Origin: Clostridia bacterium
GTDB taxonomy: Bacteria > Bacillota_A > Clostridia > Oscillospirales > CAG-272
NCBI GenBank assembly: GCA_017936125.1
Contig: JAGBGE010000035.1
Location: 1 to 9,060 of the forward strand
Direction of reading: 5' to 3'
Length of the DNA stretch: 9,060 nucleotides
Part shown: piece by piece, positions 6,148 to 9,060 of the stretch
Position numbering within the stretch: the stretch's first letter is position 1
Layout: each line of letters starts with the position of its first letter
Position numbers and translations under genes: made by a program
Notes under the pieces: model-generated
What the model saw: only the letters and a program-made list of their open reading frames with translations
The model's database searches: none
What the model was told of the DNA's origin: nothing

Positions 6148-6172
6148 CTATTTTTCGCTTGTGTGCTAAAAT
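6144..6172 (+). promoter_or_regulatory. Sigma-A promoter of the rqcH-mnmM operon
   Basis: TTGACT (6144-6149), 17 bp, TAAAAT (6167-6172) preceded by TGC, an extended -10 identical to that of cca. The -35 box overlaps the stop codon of the preceding ORF. Ribosome binding site AAAGGAG (6190-6196) lies 6 nt before the ATG at 6203. Confidence 0.87.
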
Positions 6173-6202
6173 ACTTTAGAAAGATATTAAAAGGAGCTTT
6201 TT

Positions 6203-7954
6203 ATGGCTTTTGACGCTTGTATGATGCGCGCCGTTCTTACGGAATTTCGGCGCGAGTTTCCAGAGGCGAAGATAGAAAAGGTGCTTCAGCCTAGGAATGA
6301 TGAAATAGATATGCTTATCCACTACGGCAAGAAGTCACGCAGACTCGTATTTAACGTCGGACCGAATGCCCCGAGACTTCAGCTCTCGGACAAGCAGAAG
6401 GAGAATCCGCTTAAAGCGCCTATGTTCTGTATGCTGCTTCGTAAGTACTTCACGGGCGCGAGAATCACCTCTGTTGAGCAGCCGGGATTTGACCGAATTG
6501 CCGAGTTCCGTGTCGGCTGCTACGACGAGATGGGCTTTGCGACGGAGAAGAAAATCGTATGCGAGATAATGGGTAAATACGCTAACCTTATTATTCTTGA
6601 CAAGGACTCTAAAATCCTTGCCGCCCTTAAGATTATCGACTTTGCCGCCAGCACGGTCCGCCAGGTTTTGCCGGGACTCAAATATCAGATACCGGCAAAG
6701 CAGGAGAAGCTTTCGCCGCTTGAAATTGACGAGTCGCTTTTCTTTGAGAAGCTCGCTGAGTTTTCTCCCGAGCGCACGGTGGAGAAGTTCATTACCTCGA
6801 CCTACTCGGGCATAGCTACGCAGATAGCGCACGAGCTCACCTACCGCGCGACAGGCAACCTTGACGTGCCGATTTGCAACGTCGATAAGGACAGGCTCTA
6901 CCGCATTTTCCGTGAGTGGCAGGAGCTTCTCATAAACGAGAATTACACCCCAACGCTTATTCTTGACAATAGCGGCAAGCCTCTCGATTATTCCTATATG
7001 GACATCACCTATTACGGTGAGGGTATGGAGAAACGACAGTTTGAAACCACTGCCGAGCTTCTCGACACCTATTTTGAGGAGAAGGACCGCCTTGAGCATA
7101 TCCACCAGCGTGCGCGCGACCTCTTGACGCTGCTCTCCAATGCCGAGGCACGCACCGAGCGTAAGCTCGGAATTCAGCGTCAGGCGCTTATCGACTCCGA
7201 GCGCGGAGAGGAATACAAGAAATACGGTGATCTCATCACAGCAAATCTCTATCGCCTGGAGCGCGGTATGCAGAGCTTCAGTGCGGTTGATTATTACGAC
7301 GAGAATTGCCCCGAGATAGAGATTGAGCTCGACTCGCGCCTCTCTCCATCACAGAATGCGCAGAGAATGTACAAGCTTTATAATAAATGTAAGACTGCAA
7401 AGCAAGTGCTCACCGAGCAGGTTGCTATCTGGGAGAGAGAGCTTCACTACCTTGAGAGCGTGCGGGAGTTCCTCTCGAAAGCCGAGTGCGAGCAGGACGT
7501 GCTTGAAATACGCGACGAGCTTTATCGCTCCGGCTACGCATCAAAGCTGCGAGGCTACACTCCGCCGAAGAAGCTTGTCAGCACACCCCACAAATTCAGG
7601 ACAAGCGGTGGCTACGAGCTGCTCGTCGGCAGAAATAATCTGCAAAACGATAACCTCACCTTCAAGACCGCAAGCAAGGGTGACCTTTGGTTTCACACCA
7701 AGGATATTCCCGGCTCGCACGTCATAATGCTCTGCGACGGTGAGGAGCCGAGCGAGAGGGATTACACCGAGGCGGCGTCTGTTGCCGCGAGATACTCAAA
7801 GGCTACGGGTGACCTCGTTGCCGTTGACTACACTAGAGTCAAGAATATCAAGAAGCCCGGTGGCTCAAAGCCGGGATTTGTAACCTACAAAACGAATTTT
7901 ACCGCCTTCGTTCGCCCTGCGACCGACGCGGATATAGAGAGAATGAAAAACTGA
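6203..7954 (+). CDS. rqcH: RqcH, ribosome quality control NFACT-family protein
   Basis: A 583-residue full-length bacterial NFACT/FbpA family protein, homologue of eukaryotic Rqc2/NEMF. In Bacillus subtilis RqcH binds the 50S subunit obstructed by a peptidyl-tRNA and recruits tRNA-Ala to add C-terminal alanine tails that mark the product for degradation. The NFACT-N domain starts at residue 2 (AFDACMMRAVLTEF). It contains the conserved GFDRI with D97 and R98, the pair required for alanine-tRNA recruitment in B. subtilis, and the signature EIMGKYANLI at 121-130. A helix-hairpin-helix region lies roughly at 170-235 and a long charged coiled-coil at about 280-435 (DRLEHIHQRARDLL to LEIRDELYRSG). 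The C-terminal NFACT-R domain (about 461-575) has GDLWFHTKDIPGSHVIM (493-509) and KKPGGSKPGFVTY. No domain is missing. Older annotations call such proteins fibronectin-binding; a cytoplasmic role is better supported. It overlaps nothing and is one base from mnmM, so the two are co-transcribed. Confidence 0.95.
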   Translation: MAFDACMMRAVLTEFRREFPEAKIEKVLQPRNDEIDMLIHYGKKSRRLVFNVGPNAPRLQLSDKQKENPLKAPMFCMLLRKYFTGARITSVEQPGFDRIAEFRVGCYDEMGFATEKKIVCEIMGKYANLIILDKDSKILAALKIIDFAASTVRQVLPGLKYQIPAKQEKLSPLEIDESLFFEKLAEFSPERTVEKFITSTYSGIATQIAHELTYRATGNLDVPICNVDKDRLYRIFREWQELLINENYTPTLILDNSGKPLDYSYMDITYYGEGMEKRQFETTAELLDTYFEEKDRLEHIHQRARDLLTLLSNAEARTERKLGIQRQALIDSERGEEYKKYGDLITANLYRLERGMQSFSAVDYYDENCPEIEIELDSRLSPSQNAQRMYKLYNKCKTAKQVLTEQVAIWERELHYLESVREFLSKAECEQDVLEIRDELYRSGYASKLRGYTPPKKLVSTPHKFRTSGGYELLVGRNNLQNDNLTFKTASKGDLWFHTKDIPGSHVIMLCDGEEPSERDYTEAASVAARYSKATGDLVAVDYTRVKNIKKPGGSKPGFVTYKTNFTAFVRPATDADIERMKN

Positions 7955-7955
7955 T

Positions 7956-8525
7956 ATGGTAGATTTAACAGGACTTCATAAGCATTTTATACTCGAGCAT
8001 CTTTCAGAGGGTGATATTGCCGTCGACTTCACGATGGGCAACGGCGGTGATACGCTGTTTCTTTCTAAAACCGTCGGCGAATCGGGCAGGGTATACGCCT
8101 TTGACATTCAGGAGGAGGCGCTCATCTCAACCCGCGCGCATCTTGAGGCAAACGGCGCGCCGAATAACTACGAGCTTATCTGCGCCTCGCATCACAGAGT
8201 CAAGGAATTCGTAAAAGAGCCTATCAAGGCAGGAATGTTCAACCTCGGCTATCTGCCGAGAAGCGGCAAAAAGAATGTAACCACAATGCGTGAAACGACT
8301 ATGCCTGCGGTTGAGGTGGCAATAGAGCTTCTCGCTCCCGACGGCGCGCTCATAGTCGCGATTTACCCGGGACACGAGGAAGGCGCGCTCGAGGGCGATA
8401 TGCTGCGCGAATACTTTAAGACACTGTCGAAATATCGCATTTGCGCGTCTGAATTCCACATTCTCAATTCACCGACCTCGCCATACTTTTTCCTTATTGA
8501 AAAAAGCCCGAGATGCAAGGACTAG
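7956..8525 (+). CDS. mnmM: tRNA U34 wobble methyltransferase MnmM/YtqB-like
   Basis: A 189-residue class I SAM-dependent methyltransferase of the family long named putative rRNA methylase (YtqB type). B. subtilis YtqB was later shown to be MnmM, which methylates the aminomethyl group on tRNA wobble uridine 34 to give the mnm5(s2)U type. Visible features: LHKHFILEHL near the N-terminus, motif I VDFTMGNGGDTLFL (23-36) for SAM binding, an acidic FDIQ (49-52) contacting the SAM ribose, FNLGYLPRSGKK (95-106) at the catalytic motif IV, and IYPGHEEG (136-143), all hallmarks of this subfamily. Length matches the family (about 190). The start ATG follows the rqcH TGA by one base, and only GAGAGA within the rqcH end serves as a distant ribosome binding site, so translational coupling is likely. 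Exact substrate is inferred from the family. No clear terminator follows. Confidence 0.88.
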   Translation: MVDLTGLHKHFILEHLSEGDIAVDFTMGNGGDTLFLSKTVGESGRVYAFDIQEEALISTRAHLEANGAPNNYELICASHHRVKEFVKEPIKAGMFNLGYLPRSGKKNVTTMRETTMPAVEVAIELLAPDGALIVAIYPGHEEGALEGDMLREYFKTLSKYRICASEFHILNSPTSPYFFLIEKSPRCKD

Positions 8526-8587
8526 GCAGGGAAATGCGCTCCAAAATATGAATTTTTTGTAAACTTTTAACTTTATTTATAAACCCC

Positions 8588-8616
8588 TTGATATTTTTAA
8601 AATTATATGTTATTAT
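8588..8616 (+). promoter_or_regulatory. Sigma-A promoter of rpsB
   Basis: TTGATA (8588-8593), 17 bp, TATTAT (8611-8616) preceded by TGT, an extended -10, in a very AT-rich stretch. Transcription should start near 8623, exactly where the GC-rich structured leader begins. Confidence 0.82.
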
Positions 8617-8623
8617 ATTAAGG

Positions 8624-8716
8624 CTGTCCGGGCAAATCTCGGGCAGACATTATATCTCACATAGCGAGTAGGTTTACTGCCGGTGCTCTTTTGAGTCGCA
8701 GTATTATGTCGCTATG
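8624..8716 (+). promoter_or_regulatory. Structured rpsB mRNA leader (candidate S2 autoregulatory element)
   Basis: The roughly 120-nt leader holds two structures. Hairpin 1 pairs CTGTCCGGG (8624-8632) with CTCGGGCAG (8638-8646): 9 pairs including two G-U, 5-nt loop. Element 2 is a long interrupted stem: CATAGCGA (8660-8667) with TCGCTATG (8709-8716), then inner TACTGC (8675-8680) with GCAGTA (8698-8703), then an apical GCTC (8685-8688) with GAGT (8693-8696) around TTTT. It ends 12 nt before the AAGGAGG ribosome binding site. Such nested leaders are typical of ribosomal protein autoregulation, and rpsB is known to be autogenously controlled by S2 in E. coli. I cannot match it to a named RNA family by eye. 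Confidence 0.6.
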
Positions 8717-8728
8717 GCGGAAAAAACC

Positions 8729-8735
8729 AAGGAGG
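8729..8735 (+). promoter_or_regulatory. rpsB ribosome binding site
   Basis: AAGGAGG, full-strength Shine-Dalgarno, 8 nt before the ATG at 8744, just downstream of the structured leader, so sequestration would need an extended or altered fold. Confidence 0.88.
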
Positions 8736-8743
8736 AACATAAA

Positions 8744-9060
8744 ATGTTCGAAATCACAATCAAGCAGTTGCTTGAAGCAGGCGTTCACTTCGGTCACCCT
8801 ACCAAGAAGTGGAATCCCAAGATGGCAGAGTACATCTTCACTCAGAGAAACGGTATTCACATCGTAGACCTTCAGAAGACCGTTAAGAAGTTCGAGGAGG
8901 CGTACAACTACGTTTCCGAGATCGCACAGGACGGCGGCACCGTTCTTTTCGTTGGTACCAAGAAGCAGGCTGCTGACACCATTAAGGAAGAAGCACAGAG
9001 ATGCGGTCAGTACTACGTAAACGTTCGTTGGCCCGGCGGTATGCTTACCAACTTCAACAC
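8744..9060 (+). CDS. rpsB: 30S ribosomal protein S2, N-terminal part (3' end outside window)
   Basis: The frame is open to the window end and gives 105 complete residues. The start [20 protein letters not shown], then [24 protein letters not shown] (36-47), [13 protein letters not shown] and [17 protein letters not shown], is the unmistakable N-terminal part of S2, with the family signature [11 protein letters not shown](4)-WNPKM. S2 is a late-assembling protein of the 30S subunit near the S1 docking site and is needed for initiation. Its codon use is strongly biased to C-ending codons, unlike rqcH upstream, as expected for a highly expressed gene. In most Bacillota tsf (EF-Ts) follows; that lies outside this window. 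Its own promoter and leader make it a separate transcription unit from rqcH-mnmM. Confidence 0.98.
   Translation, partial: MFEITIKQLLEAGVHFGHPTKKWNPKMAEYIFTQRNGIHIVDLQKTVKKFEEAYNYVSEIAQDGGTVLFVGTKKQAADTIKEEAQRCGQYYVNVRWPGGMLTNFN

Noticed and set aside
6335..7105. Long minus-strand open frame (256 codons) inside rqcH
   Set aside because: It is antisense to a well-identified gene whose conserved domains explain the sequence; it has no ribosome binding site or recognisable domain.
8526..8587. Possible terminator after mnmM
   Set aside because: Only very short A-T pairing is present; no GC stem followed by a T-tract, so read-through into rpsB cannot be excluded.

Overview
The window looks like chromosomal housekeeping DNA from a low-to-mid GC member of the Bacillota, most likely a class Clostridia gut-type anaerobe. 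The reasons are the strong AGGAGG-type ribosome binding sites, several near-consensus sigma-A promoters (many with an extended TGn -10 box), AT-rich intergenic gaps, and the gene set: PPi-dependent pyruvate phosphate dikinase, RqcH, MnmM, and a SteT-like amino acid exchanger. The taxonomic call is inference; no rRNA or tRNA gene is present. I see no mobile element, CRISPR array, tRNA or prophage.

Layout: the N-terminal third of a feature-rich pyruvate phosphate dikinase gene (ppdK) leaves the window on the left, minus strand (1-356). A 273-base divergent gap carries its promoter and that of an APC-family amino acid permease (630-1973, +). The permease and a convergent GNAT acetyltransferase (2010-2498, -) share one perfect 26-bp palindromic terminator. 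A radical SAM/SPASM-like protein (2588-3427, +) has its own strong promoter and converges on a CE15-like alpha/beta hydrolase (3449-4444, -) that appears to have lost its catalytic serine and histidine. That hydrolase gene is divergent from cca (4559-5740, +), the tRNA CCA-adding enzyme. Their two -35 boxes sit back to back inside one 21-bp palindrome. After the cca terminator comes an unrecognised 100-codon ORF with no convincing start (5845-6147). Next is a two-gene operon of rqcH (6203-7954) and mnmM (7956-8525). The window ends in the first third of rpsB (8744-9060), which is preceded by its own promoter and a roughly 120-nt structured leader.

Functional theme: the right half concerns translation and its quality control: CCA end maturation, C-terminal alanine tailing of stalled nascent chains (RqcH), wobble-uridine modification (MnmM) and ribosomal protein S2. 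The left half is metabolic and transport: PEP/pyruvate interconversion and amino acid exchange, plus three solitary genes of uncertain substrate (GNAT, radical SAM, esterase-like).

The most noteworthy points are the apparently dead CE15-like hydrolase driven by a perfect consensus promoter, the shared -35 palindrome between it and cca, the structured rpsB leader (possible S2 autoregulation), and the orphan radical SAM protein with a reduced SPASM cysteine pattern. I did not find a clear multi-gene novel system.
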